Source: an uncultured Trueperaceae bacterium (GTDB lineage Bacteria; Deinococcota; Deinococci; Deinococcales; Trueperaceae). Taken from it: a stretch of 6,316 bases of DNA. The stretch is from positions 1-6,316 of the forward strand of contig CALCHY010000308.1 of the NCBI GenBank assembly GCA_937907415.1, in the 5' to 3' direction. Positions 1 to 5,824 of the stretch are shown piece by piece. The notes beneath the pieces are model-generated. The model made no database searches. It saw nothing but the letters and a program-made list of their open reading frames with translations, and had not been told where the DNA came from. The position numbers were made by a program, and so were the translations under genes. Every line of letters begins with the position of its first letter. Position 1 is the stretch's first letter.

Positions 1-658
1 TAGAGGTGGCCACCGCCCACTCGCCGGGTGGCAGGTCGATGTGCCACTCCTCGGCCGCGCCGAGGATGTCGACCTGGGTTGGGGTGGCTGAGCGGATCAG
101 CACGTCGCCGCCCGCGTCGATGACCAGGTCGGCGTCGACGCTGGTTCGGCGGCGTGACCGCTCGGCGACGCGCTCGACGGCCCACGACTTGGCGGTCCCG
201 CCCAAGTCGATGGCCGCACCGGTGGGCAGGACGATCTCTTGCGGTGACACGCGTAGTTCCTCGATTTCAGGCACGGGCGGCGCTTCGCCCTCCGGAGCGC
301 GCCAGGCAACGCCTTCGCTCCAGCTCTCGCGGTACCCGTGCCACTCCAGCGAGCGGCCAACGAGGGGCGTGACGAGCCCATCGGTGAGGCGAGCGGCCTC
401 AACGGCCCAGCTCAGGGCGGCAACCAGTTCTTCGGGCGGGTCGCTCAGCCTGCCAGCCGCGTTGAGGCGCGTGACGCTGGAGTCGCGAAAGCGCGTGAGA
501 AGCGCCTCGAGCCTAAGCAGCTCCTTGGCGATGGCGTCCGCGCTTGGCGAGCGCACGACAACCGTGGTGCACATTGCGCGGAAGGTGAGGGGGCTGGCCG
601 CGCGCGCGACGGGGACGCGTGGTTGAACGGCCGCGGGTGGTTGCGCAGCGTGCGTCAT
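1..658 (-). CDS. apbE: ApbE-family FAD:protein FMN transferase, partial (C-terminus beyond left edge)
   Basis: This enzyme family transfers FMN from FAD onto a Thr or Ser of a target protein, using a divalent metal. The minus-strand frame from the ATG at 658 stays open to base 1, giving 219 residues of a protein usually about 300-350 long. Visible family motifs are FRAMCTTV (residues 26-33, with Cys where Gly is usual), SSVTRLNAAG (60-69), TDGLVTPLVG (92-101), the core IDLGGTAKSWAVERV (150-164), DAGGDVLI (181-188) and a terminal ATS (217-219), where the family normally continues ATSG. The first 24 residues are Ala/Pro-rich with no signal peptide or lipobox, whereas many ApbE proteins are exported lipoproteins. 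The start overlaps the upstream stop as ATGA and has no good Shine-Dalgarno, which suggests translational coupling. The fold is secure. The target is unknown and could be encoded left of the window. Confidence 0.93.
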   Translation of the reverse strand, partial: MTHAAQPPAAVQPRVPVARAASPLTFRAMCTTVVVRSPSADAIAKELLRLEALLTRFRDSSVTRLNAAGRLSDPPEELVAALSWAVEAARLTDGLVTPLVGRSLEWHGYRESWSEGVAWRAPEGEAPPVPEIEELRVSPQEIVLPTGAAIDLGGTAKSWAVERVAERSRRRTSVDADLVIDAGGDVLIRSATPTQVDILGAAEEWHIDLPPGEWAVATS

Positions 659-993
659 GAGGCGCGCGTGCGAGCCGTCGCGGCCGGGGCGCGTCCCCGT
701 GAGACCGTGACCTGCTGTGAGCTTGGGGCGGCCCTGAGGAGGTTGACGCCGTCGTATGTGCCAACGATCCGCCCGTTGGTGTCGAGGACGATCACCTGCA
801 CCACAGCCTCGCTCGCCTGCGCCACGGGGGCCGGACGCTGCCCGCTCTCGATCAGCCGCCAGGTGGCGCCCGCCCCTAGACCCACGAGGGCCGCCAGCAG
901 CCAGGTCGTCGATGCGACCTTGTCGAACTTGGGGCGCCGCTTCTGCGCCTTGACGGTGGCGTCCGGTTGGTTCGCCTGGGGCGCCGCTGTCAC
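655..993 (-). CDS. Small single-pass membrane protein of unknown function in apbE operon
   Basis: A 112-residue protein that I do not recognise. It has a basic N-terminal segment (KAQKRRPK, 16-22), then one hydrophobic segment (about 28-46, WLLAALVGLGAGATW). A Pro/Ala linker and a short strand-turn-strand stretch follow (VVQVIVLDTNGRIVGTYDG, 64-82), then a Ser/Arg/Ala-rich tail. Positive charges before the membrane segment predict a cytoplasmic N-terminus and an outside C-terminus. The GTG start at 993 overlaps the preceding stop as GTGA and has GGAG six bases upstream. Its own stop overlaps the apbE start as ATGA. These tight overlaps and the plausible membrane topology support a real gene co-expressed with apbE. 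AGAT at 41-44 resembles but does not match the [ST]GA[ST] flavinylation motif, and it lies within the membrane segment. Confidence 0.8.
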   Translation of the reverse strand: MTAAPQANQPDATVKAQKRRPKFDKVASTTWLLAALVGLGAGATWRLIESGQRPAPVAQASEAVVQVIVLDTNGRIVGTYDGVNLLRAAPSSQQVTVSRGRAPAATARTRAS

Positions 994-1475
994 TTGCGGC
1001 TCCGGGCGCGCGTCTTCTCCGCGCTCTTGTTGGTAGTGCTGGTGGCCTGCGCCACGTAGTGGTCGTCGTCGTGGTCATCGTCGTCGTCGCGTTGCTTGTG
1101 GTCGCGATCATGGTCGTCGTCGTCGTCGTCCTCGTCATCCTCGTCATCCTCGTAGGCGCTGCCGCCGTAGTCGCTCTGCCAGTAGCCGTTTTCCTGCGAG
1201 GCGCCGGGCGCGCTGCCATCGAGGGCCGCCGGAGGACGACCGTCAGGACCGGCGAGGACAGTGCCGTCTGCTCCGATGAGCATCCACTCGTCCGTGCCGT
1301 TGCCAACCGGGACCAGGGCCGTGCCTGGCGTGGCAACGACCTTCGAGACGTCGGGAGTCCGGCTAACCACCTGCGTGCCGGTAGTTCTTGGTTGCATCGA
1401 GCCGAGGAGCGCGTACCCTCCAACGAAGGCGAAAGTTGCGCTCAGGCCGGCGATGATCAACGTGCGTCGTGACAT
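990..1475 (-). CDS. Membrane-anchored Asp/His-rich acidic protein, first gene of apbE operon
   Basis: A 161-residue protein of no family I recognise. Residues 5-26 form a hydrophobic N-terminal segment after MSRR, either a signal anchor or an uncleaved signal peptide. Then comes a Ser/Thr/Val-rich region, a short strand-turn motif (EWMLIGADGTVLAGPDG, 63-79) and a Gly/Tyr/Ser linker (96-108). Residues 109-139 are extremely acidic, mostly Asp with Glu and five His, and a basic Lys/Arg tail ends the protein. Such Asp/His runs often bind divalent cations, but that role is inferred from composition only. The ATG at 1475 has a strong GGAGG (1483-1487) seven bases upstream. The stop overlaps the next start by 4 bases, so it probably leads a three-gene operon. 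The start, the Shine-Dalgarno and the coupling make the gene convincing. Its function is unknown. Confidence 0.82.
   Translation of the reverse strand: MSRRTLIIAGLSATFAFVGGYALLGSMQPRTTGTQVVSRTPDVSKVVATPGTALVPVGNGTDEWMLIGADGTVLAGPDGRPPAALDGSAPGASQENGYWQSDYGGSAYEDDEDDEDDDDDDHDRDHKQRDDDDDHDDDHYVAQATSTTNKSAEKTRARSRK
1059..1151 (-). repeat. Low-complexity GAC/GAT/GAG/CAC codon run encoding the Asp/His-rich segment
   Basis: On the plus strand this stretch is an imperfect run of GTC, ATC and CTC triplets (GTCGTCGTC and similar). Read on the minus strand it gives Asp, Glu and His codons for residues 109-139 of the protein at 990-1475. Both GAC and GAT are used for Asp, so it is not a pure microsatellite. 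A stretch like this may still vary in length between strains by replication slippage. Confidence 0.85.
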
Positions 1476-1508
1476 GGCTTATCCTCCTTGCCGCCAACGA
1501 TGAAGCCG

Positions 1509-1522
1509 CTCGGTTAATCGAG
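1509..1522. promoter_or_regulatory. Imperfect palindrome in the divergent intergenic region (possible operator)
   Basis: CTCGGTTAATCGAG reads CTCGATTAACCGAG on the other strand. It is symmetric except for one pair (G/T at positions 5 and 10). A second small inverted repeat, GGGTT-AGG-AACCC, overlaps its end and reaches 1534. Both lie 35-60 bases upstream of the minus-strand ATG at 1475, in the 174-base gap between divergent transcription units. This is a suitable place for an operator or promoter of the apbE operon. No good -35/-10 pair was found for that operon. The regulatory role is inference. Confidence 0.3.
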
Positions 1523-1575
1523 GGTTAGGAACCCGCGCCGAGAACGGCTGGATTCGAGGTGGCTAGGCTCCGGCG

Positions 1576-1604
1576 TTGACGCTCCCAACCGAGGGCAGTA
1601 CCAT
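1576..1604 (+). promoter_or_regulatory. Candidate sigma70-type promoter for dctQM
   Basis: TTGACG (1576-1581, 5 of 6 to the consensus) is followed after 17 bases by TACCAT (1599-1604, 4 of 6). Transcription would start near 1611, leaving a leader of about 39 bases before the dctQ GTG at 1650. That leader contains the Shine-Dalgarno GGGAGGAG (1635-1642). Position, spacing and leader length fit well, but the call rests on pattern alone. Confidence 0.5.
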
Positions 1605-1649
1605 TACCACCGACAACCAAGGGCGAAGCAGGCAGGGAGGAGCGACCAC

Positions 1650-2207
1650 GTGAAGGCGTTCTTGACCGTCGCTAGGTATATCGATGCGTTCACGGGCGGC
1701 ATCGCCCGCGTCATGCAGTGGCTCACGCTGGTCATGGTGATCCTCGGCGCCTACAACGTGGTCACACGCTACGTTGGGCGCGCGATTGGGGTCTCCCTTG
1801 GGGGCGGCATCTACACGGTCCTGCAGACTTACGCGTTCGATTTCGTCTTCCTGCTTGCCGCCGCCTGGGTGCTGCGCACGGGCGGGCACGTGCGCGTCGA
1901 CATCATCTACTCGCGCCTCGGCGTGCGCGGCAAGGCGTGGGTCGACCTTTTCGGAACCGTCTTCTTCCTGTTCCCCTTCTGCTACATGGGCTTCGTGTTG
2001 AGCCTGCCGTACGTCGGGCGCTCTTGGCAACACATGGAAGTCAACGTCAACGCAGGCGGCGTGCCCATCTACCTGATGAAGACGGTGATCCCGGTCGCCT
2101 TCGCGCTCCTCGCCTTGCAGGGCGTCAGCCAGCTGATAAAGCAGGTAGCGACCCTGCGTGGAGTGAAGTTGCTGCAGCAGCAAGTCGAAACGCCAGAGGT
2201 CGGCTAG
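1650..2207 (+). CDS. dctQ: TRAP transporter small permease subunit, DctQ family
   Basis: This is the small membrane subunit of a TRAP transporter. It pairs with the DctM channel subunit and contacts the substrate-loaded binding protein. The 185 residues hold four hydrophobic segments at about 20-42, 58-76, 98-121 and 140-161, the usual DctQ topology. The family signature GGHVRVDIIYSRL (78-90) follows the second segment. Length is normal for DctQ. The GTG start is chosen because GGGAGGAG (1635-1642) lies seven bases upstream and the next residues lead straight into the amphipathic N-terminus. The stop TAG directly abuts the dctM ATG with no gap, so the two are co-translated. The family is clear. 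The gene symbol is generic and says nothing about substrate. Confidence 0.94.
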   Translation: MKAFLTVARYIDAFTGGIARVMQWLTLVMVILGAYNVVTRYVGRAIGVSLGGGIYTVLQTYAFDFVFLLAAAWVLRTGGHVRVDIIYSRLGVRGKAWVDLFGTVFFLFPFCYMGFVLSLPYVGRSWQHMEVNVNAGGVPIYLMKTVIPVAFALLALQGVSQLIKQVATLRGVKLLQQQVETPEVG

Positions 2208-3581
2208 ATGGAGTACCTGGCCTTCTACATGTTCGGCGCCGCCGTAGTGCTACTCCTCATCGGCTACCCCGTGGCGTTCAGTCTGGGCGGTACGGCTGTC
2301 CTCTTCACCATGATCGGCTCCGACTTCCTCCCTGGAATCGGAATCGACCTGCCGTGGGAGCCGCTGTTCCGACTAGCGCGCCTCAACATCCTCCCGCAAC
2401 GCATCTACGGCACCATCATGGAGAACTACACGCTTGTAGCTGTGCCGTTCTTCGTTTTCATGGGCGTCATGTTGGAGCGGTCTGGCCTGGCGGAAGAGCT
2501 TCTCGAGACCATGGGGGTCCTCTTTGGTCGATTGCGCGGCGGCCTGGCTGTCTCCGTCGTCGTGGTCGGGGCGCTGCTCGCGGCCTCCACCGGGGTAGTC
2601 GGTGCCTCCGTCGTAACGATGGGGATACTCGCGCTGCCGGTAATGCTCAAGTACAACTACAGCAAACCGCTCTCCGCGGGTGTCATCGCGGCTTCGGGCA
2701 CCCTTGGACAGATAATCCCACCATCCATCGTGCTCGTCATCCTTGGCGACCAGATGGGCATCAGCGTTGGGCAACTCTTCCTTGGCTCGTTCGTGCCCGG
2801 CTTCATGCTGGCCGGCCTGTTCATCCTCTGGGTCGCGTTCACTGCCTACATCAGGCCGCACGAAGCTCCCGCGTTGCCGCTCGAGGCGCGCCAGATGCCG
2901 CCCAGAGTGCTGCTCGTCAAGATCGTGCGCAGCCTTATCCCGCCGCTGTTCCTCATCCTGCTAGTGCTAGGGTCGATTTTCTTCGGAATCGCCACCCCAA
3001 CTGAGGCTGGCGCTGCTGGCGCCATTGGCGCCATGCTTCTCGCCCTCATCAACAGGCGCCTCACGCTCAAGAACTTGAAAGACACGATGCGCCAAACGAC
3101 CCAACTGACCAGCATGGTGTTCATAATCCTCGTGGGTGCAACCGCGTTCAGCATGGTGTTCACGGCGCTAAGAGGAGACACTCTCGTTGACGAGTTCCTC
3201 GTTAACCTCCCAGGCGGCCAGTGGGGCTTCATGTTCTTCACGATGCTGACGATCTTTGTTCTTGGCTTCTTCATCGACTTCATCGAGATCACGTTCATCG
3301 TCGTGCCGTTCATCACGCCCATAGCACTGCACTTCTTCGGTCAGGACATGCTTCTTTGGTTCGGCGTGGTCATCGCCATGAACCTCCAGAGCTCGTTCCT
3401 GACCCCGCCATTCGGTTTTGCCCTCTTCTACCTCAAGGGGGTGGCGCCGCCCGAGATCAAGACTTCACACATCTACCGCGGCATCATCCCGTTCGTGCTC
3501 ATCCAGGTGGCCGCGCTGTTACTGCTGGTGTTCTTCCCCGGCATCGTCGGGTGGCTGCCGTCCATCTCCAGCGCGAAGTAG
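2208..3581 (+). CDS. dctM: TRAP transporter large permease subunit, DctM family
   Basis: The large, sodium-coupled transport subunit of a TRAP system, 457 residues and full length. It is hydrophobic throughout. Conserved stretches are the N-terminal GYPVAFSLGG (19-28), MENYTLVAVPFFVFMG (71-86), AASTGVVGASVVTMG (125-139), the first re-entrant-loop motif SGTLGQIIPPSI (163-174), its inverted-repeat counterpart GIATPTEAGAAGA (260-272), and QSSFLTPPFGFALFYLKG (394-411). The extended loop with GSDFLPGIGIDLPWEPLFRL (37-56) after the first membrane segment recalls the subgroup often annotated as mannitol/chloroaromatic or 2-oxoacid type. AGAGGT (2195-2200) is a Shine-Dalgarno at seven bases. The stop codon lies in a terminator-like stem. 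The cognate binding protein is encoded convergently at 3639-4715 instead of upstream. Confidence 0.96.
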   Translation: MEYLAFYMFGAAVVLLLIGYPVAFSLGGTAVLFTMIGSDFLPGIGIDLPWEPLFRLARLNILPQRIYGTIMENYTLVAVPFFVFMGVMLERSGLAEELLETMGVLFGRLRGGLAVSVVVVGALLAASTGVVGASVVTMGILALPVMLKYNYSKPLSAGVIAASGTLGQIIPPSIVLVILGDQMGISVGQLFLGSFVPGFMLAGLFILWVAFTAYIRPHEAPALPLEARQMPPRVLLVKIVRSLIPPLFLILLVLGSIFFGIATPTEAGAAGAIGAMLLALINRRLTLKNLKDTMRQTTQLTSMVFIILVGATAFSMVFTALRGDTLVDEFLVNLPGGQWGFMFFTMLTIFVLGFFIDFIEITFIVVPFITPIALHFFGQDMLLWFGVVIAMNLQSSFLTPPFGFALFYLKGVAPPEIKTSHIYRGIIPFVLIQVAALLLLVFFPGIVGWLPSISSAK

Positions 3582-3607
3582 GGCGGCCGCTCATGGGCCG
3601 CCCTACT
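3577..3607 (+). terminator. Hairpin terminator of dctQM, containing the dctM stop codon
   Basis: A perfect 12-base inverted repeat, AGTAGGGCGGCC (3577-3588) and GGCCGCCCTACT (3596-3607), with a 7-base loop. The dctM stop TAG (3579-3581) lies in the left arm. It is followed on the plus strand by GGTTCTCT, a weak U-rich stretch. No T run follows on the minus strand. It may still block read-through from dctP, since a stem this GC-rich is stable either way. Confidence 0.65.
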
Positions 3608-3624
3608 GGTTCTCTAGCGCACTG

Positions 3625-3642
3625 GTAAGCGCAACCGCTTAC
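3625..3642 (-). terminator. Hairpin at the 3' end of dctP, containing its stop codon
   Basis: GTAAGCG and CGCTTAC form a 7-base perfect stem with a 4-base loop (3632-3635). The dctP stop (TAA on the minus strand, 3639-3641) is within one arm. No T-rich stretch follows in the direction of dctP transcription, so it may be a weak terminator or a 3'-end stabilising structure. The stronger hairpin at 3577-3607 lies just beyond it. Confidence 0.4.
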
Positions 3643-4715
3643 TTGAAGATGAAGCCGTTGTACGCGTGCTGCGTGACCTTCGTCCAGGCCCTCACGTTGT
3701 CCATGAAGCTCCGGTAGTCATCGTGGATTGCCTGGTAGCCGGGCGCCTTGGCGGCGTTCTCAGCGTGAATCTCGTCGGTCGCCTTGGCGAACGCTGCGAG
3801 AATCTCGTCCGAGAACAAGCGAATCTGCGTGCCTGATGCGACCAGTTCTTGCAGCGCCGTGTAGTTCTTGGTGTCGTACTTCGAGAGCATCTCGACGTTG
3901 CCGCGCGCGCAAGCGTCTGCCACCACGCTCTGCAGGTCGGCAGGTAGGCCGCCGAACTCGTCCTTGTTCATGTAGAGGCAGACGCCGGGCCCCGGCTCGG
4001 CCCAGCTCGGGAAGTAGTAGTAGGGCGCTGCCTTGTTGAGGCCGAGGATCTGGTCGTCGTACGGCCCGACCCAGTCGGCGGCATCGATGACGCCCGTGTC
4101 GAGCGCCAGGAACAGTTCGCCGCCGGGGATGTTCTGCACGTTCACGCCCACACGGCCCATCACTTGCCCACCGAAGCCAGGGAAGCGCATGGTGAGGCCT
4201 TGCAGGTCGGCTACCGTGTTGATCTCGCGCTTGAACCAGCCGCCCGTCTGCGCGCCGGTGTTGCCGGCAGGGAAGGAAACCATGTTGTCCGGCGCTAGCA
4301 GTTCCTGCGCCAACGCGTTGCCGTTGCCCGCGTACATCCAGGCGTTGAACTGCTGCGAGTCCATGCCGAACGGTACTGCCGTGAAGAAGCCGTGGGCCGG
4401 GTTCTTGTTGATGAAGTAGTAAGGCGCGGTGTGGGCCATGGCGAACGCGCCGGTGGAGACCGCGTCGTACACCTCGAGAGCGCCGATCTGCGCGCCAGCG
4501 GGGTAGACCTTCACCGTGATGTCGCCGGAGGACGCCTCGTTGATGTACTTGGCGATGTTCTCTGCAGTGCCGAAGAGGGTATCTAGTGACGTCGGCCAAG
4601 ACGTCACCATTTCGAAGTTGAACTTCGACCTCTGGGCGCTCGCGAACATGAGCGGGCTGATGCTCGCTCCGGCCACCGCGATGCCAGCCTTCTTGATGAA
4701 GCTCCGTCGGTTCAT
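3639..4715 (-). CDS. dctP: TRAP transporter substrate-binding protein, DctP/TakP-like, Tat-exported
   Basis: This periplasmic or extracytoplasmic receptor captures substrate and delivers it to DctQM. The 358-residue form begins MNRRSFIKK, a twin-arginine signal with a hydrophobic core and a likely cleavage after ASA (25-27). The mature part is typical of the family: YPAGAQIGALEVYDAVSTGA (71-90), GAQTGGWFKREINT (154-167), GLTMRFPGFGGQVM (173-186, with the conserved ligand-binding Arg at 177), NIPGGELFLALDTGVIDAADW (195-215), VGPYDD (216-221) and SWAEPG (237-242). These match the TakP branch, which includes 2-oxoacid and calcium-lactate receptors that bind a carboxylate together with a metal ion. 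Q156, D214-W215 and E240 fall where the cation site is expected. A start ten codons upstream is open, but 4715 is preferred because GGGAGG (4721-4726) lies five bases upstream and the Tat motif then sits at the N-terminus. Exact ligand not determinable. Confidence 0.94.
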   Translation of the reverse strand: MNRRSFIKKAGIAVAGASISPLMFASAQRSKFNFEMVTSWPTSLDTLFGTAENIAKYINEASSGDITVKVYPAGAQIGALEVYDAVSTGAFAMAHTAPYYFINKNPAHGFFTAVPFGMDSQQFNAWMYAGNGNALAQELLAPDNMVSFPAGNTGAQTGGWFKREINTVADLQGLTMRFPGFGGQVMGRVGVNVQNIPGGELFLALDTGVIDAADWVGPYDDQILGLNKAAPYYYFPSWAEPGPGVCLYMNKDEFGGLPADLQSVVADACARGNVEMLSKYDTKNYTALQELVASGTQIRLFSDEILAAFAKATDEIHAENAAKAPGYQAIHDDYRSFMDNVRAWTKVTQHAYNGFIFK

Positions 4716-4720
4716 GCCAA

Positions 4721-4726
4721 CCTCCC
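4721..4726 (-). promoter_or_regulatory. Ribosome binding site deciding the dctP start
   Basis: GGGAGG on the minus strand ends five bases before the ATG at 4715. It lies inside the coding frame of the longer alternative start at 4745, which has no comparable site. This favours the start that puts the Tat signal at the N-terminus. Confidence 0.75.
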
Positions 4727-4779
4727 ACCATAGCTTCGCGGCCACGATTGCGCGGCCGACTTGATTGTGGTTCGTCGGC

Positions 4780-4808
4780 AGTATACGCCTGAGAGGACAA
4801 CGTGTCCC
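4780..4808 (-). promoter_or_regulatory. Candidate promoter for dctP
   Basis: Reading on the minus strand, GGGACA (4808-4803, 4 of 6 to TTGACA) is followed after 17 bases by TATACT (4785-4780, 5 of 6 to TATAAT). Transcription would begin near 4773, with a leader of just under 60 bases. The 149-base gap between fmdA and dctP fits an independent promoter. GGACAC occurs twice, 15 bases apart (4802-4807 and 4817-4822), the first overlapping the -35, and could be an activator or repressor site. Pattern evidence only. Confidence 0.5.
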
Positions 4809-4864
4809 GGATTACGGTGTCCGACCGAGCCGGGCAGCGCGAGCTGCTAGCGCGCGGCTGCTTC

Positions 4865-5794
4865 CTACTGGAAGATGTGGCGCGGCAACACGGCGGAAAC
4901 CACCCAGTTCGGCATGTCTACGACCTCGCTGATGCGCAGGTTGACGGCCACGCTGCATAGCGCGTACGCCAACTGCGGCCCCAGGCCGTACTCCTTGCCG
5001 AGGTGGTCGATCATGGCGCGGATGGCGTCCTTGGTGGCGTCGAGCAGGTCGGGCGCCACGCCGGTGGTGGCGTAGTAGCCCTTCGGCAGCGGCTCGTTCG
5101 CCGCGGCGGCCGTCACCTGGTAGCGCGGGTTGCTGAAACCGGCGCCTTTCACGAGGTTCACGCGCACGCGCACCGTCATGGCCGTCTCTACCGCGGTGCC
5201 GCACACCTCGCCGTCGCCTTGCGCCGCGTGGGTGTCTCCGATCGACAGGAGCGCCCCGGGCACTGCCACGGGCAGCCATAACTTCGTGCCGCGCGTGAGG
5301 TCGCGCACGTCGAGGTTGCCGCCCTGGGCGCGCGGCGGCACCACCGAGTGATTGCCTGGTTCGGCCAGCGCCAAGCCGATCGTGCCGGGAAACGGTCGCG
5401 TTGGCAGGTGGATGCCTGGCTGGAACTCCACGCGCTTGGCGTCGTAACGCGAGATGTTCATGAACGGCTCGTTGAACTCGTCAGCCAACAAGCCGAAGCC
5501 TGGGATGATGCCCGTCCAACCCCAGCCGCTCTCGTCGAAATCGAGGATCTCGACCTCGACCGCGTCGCCGGGCTGAGCGCCCTCTACGAAGATGGGGCCA
5601 GTCACTGGGTTGACCTTGCTGAAGTCGAGCAGGCCGACGTCGGCGGCAGTCGAGCGCTCAGTCAGCTGCCCGCCACCGGAATCGACGGTCTCCAGCTCTA
5701 GCTCGGCGCCGGGCGCAACCGTGAGGACCGGCTCAATTGCGTTGTCCCAACCGAAATGGTGGTGGGTGTCGTGGATGGTCTTGAAGTTGCTCAT
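4865..5794 (-). CDS. fmdA: Acetamidase/formamidase family protein
   Basis: Members hydrolyse short aliphatic amides such as formamide or acetamide to the carboxylate and ammonia, in the cytoplasm. The 309 residues match the short (about 300-residue) branch; classical FmdA is about 400. Signatures in order are GPIFVEGAQPGDAVEVEI (66-83), PTRPFPGTIGLALAEPG (131-147), VVPPRAQGGNLDVRDL (151-166), PVAVPGALLSIGDTHAAQGD (175-194, continuing GEVCGTAVE) and CSVAVNLRISEVVDMPNWVV (280-299). The GD.HAAQGDGE stretch is the most conserved part of the family and contributes to its active site. No signal peptide is present. ATG at 5794 is preferred over the adjacent GTG at 5797 because GAGG (5801-5804) is six bases away rather than three. 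The hipA-like gene ends 30 bases upstream, and dctP follows 149 bases downstream on the same strand. Family sure; actual amide unknown. Confidence 0.94.
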   Translation of the reverse strand: MSNFKTIHDTHHHFGWDNAIEPVLTVAPGAELELETVDSGGGQLTERSTAADVGLLDFSKVNPVTGPIFVEGAQPGDAVEVEILDFDESGWGWTGIIPGFGLLADEFNEPFMNISRYDAKRVEFQPGIHLPTRPFPGTIGLALAEPGNHSVVPPRAQGGNLDVRDLTRGTKLWLPVAVPGALLSIGDTHAAQGDGEVCGTAVETAMTVRVRVNLVKGAGFSNPRYQVTAAAANEPLPKGYYATTGVAPDLLDATKDAIRAMIDHLGKEYGLGPQLAYALCSVAVNLRISEVVDMPNWVVSAVLPRHIFQ

Positions 5795-5824
5795 CACTTA
5801 CCTCGGATTCTAGTTCGGGGGTAC

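Noticed and set aside
6..626. Plus-strand 206-codon frame over apbE
   Set aside because: Ser/Arg/Thr-rich with no recognisable domain. The opposite strand carries contiguous ApbE motifs to the window edge.
338..1036. Plus-strand 232-codon frame across the left operon
   Set aside because: It runs across three minus-strand genes linked by start/stop overlaps and has no family features.
1059..1151. CRISPR-like or tandem repeat array
   Set aside because: The periodicity is three bases and in frame with a coding region. There are no spacers or longer repeat units.
1059..1472. Plus-strand frame with a Val-rich apparent membrane segment
   Set aside because: The poly-Val stretch is simply the complement of the Asp codon run. 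The minus strand has the strong Shine-Dalgarno and operon coupling.
1563..2183. Minus-strand 206-codon frame over dctQ
   Set aside because: Asp/His/Gln-rich antisense of a membrane protein, a typical shadow with no start signal or motif.
1718..3004. Long plus-strand open frame (428 codons) across dctQ and dctM
   Set aside because: It is Arg/His/Pro-rich without any family motif, while the other plus-strand frame gives clear DctQ and DctM proteins. It is a GC-driven shadow frame.
3760..4800. Minus-strand 346-codon frame overlapping dctP
   Set aside because: Arg/His/Gln-rich and lacking motifs. It is out of frame with the convincing Tat-signal receptor.
4834..4861. Bulged GC-rich hairpin just after the fmdA stop
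   Set aside because: The arms GCAGCGCG and CGCGCGGCTGC pair with a bulge, but no T-rich tract follows on the minus strand. I do not call it an intrinsic terminator.
4812..5279. Minus-strand frame overlapping the end of fmdA
   Set aside because: Arg/Ala-rich, in a different frame from the well-supported amidase, and without motifs.
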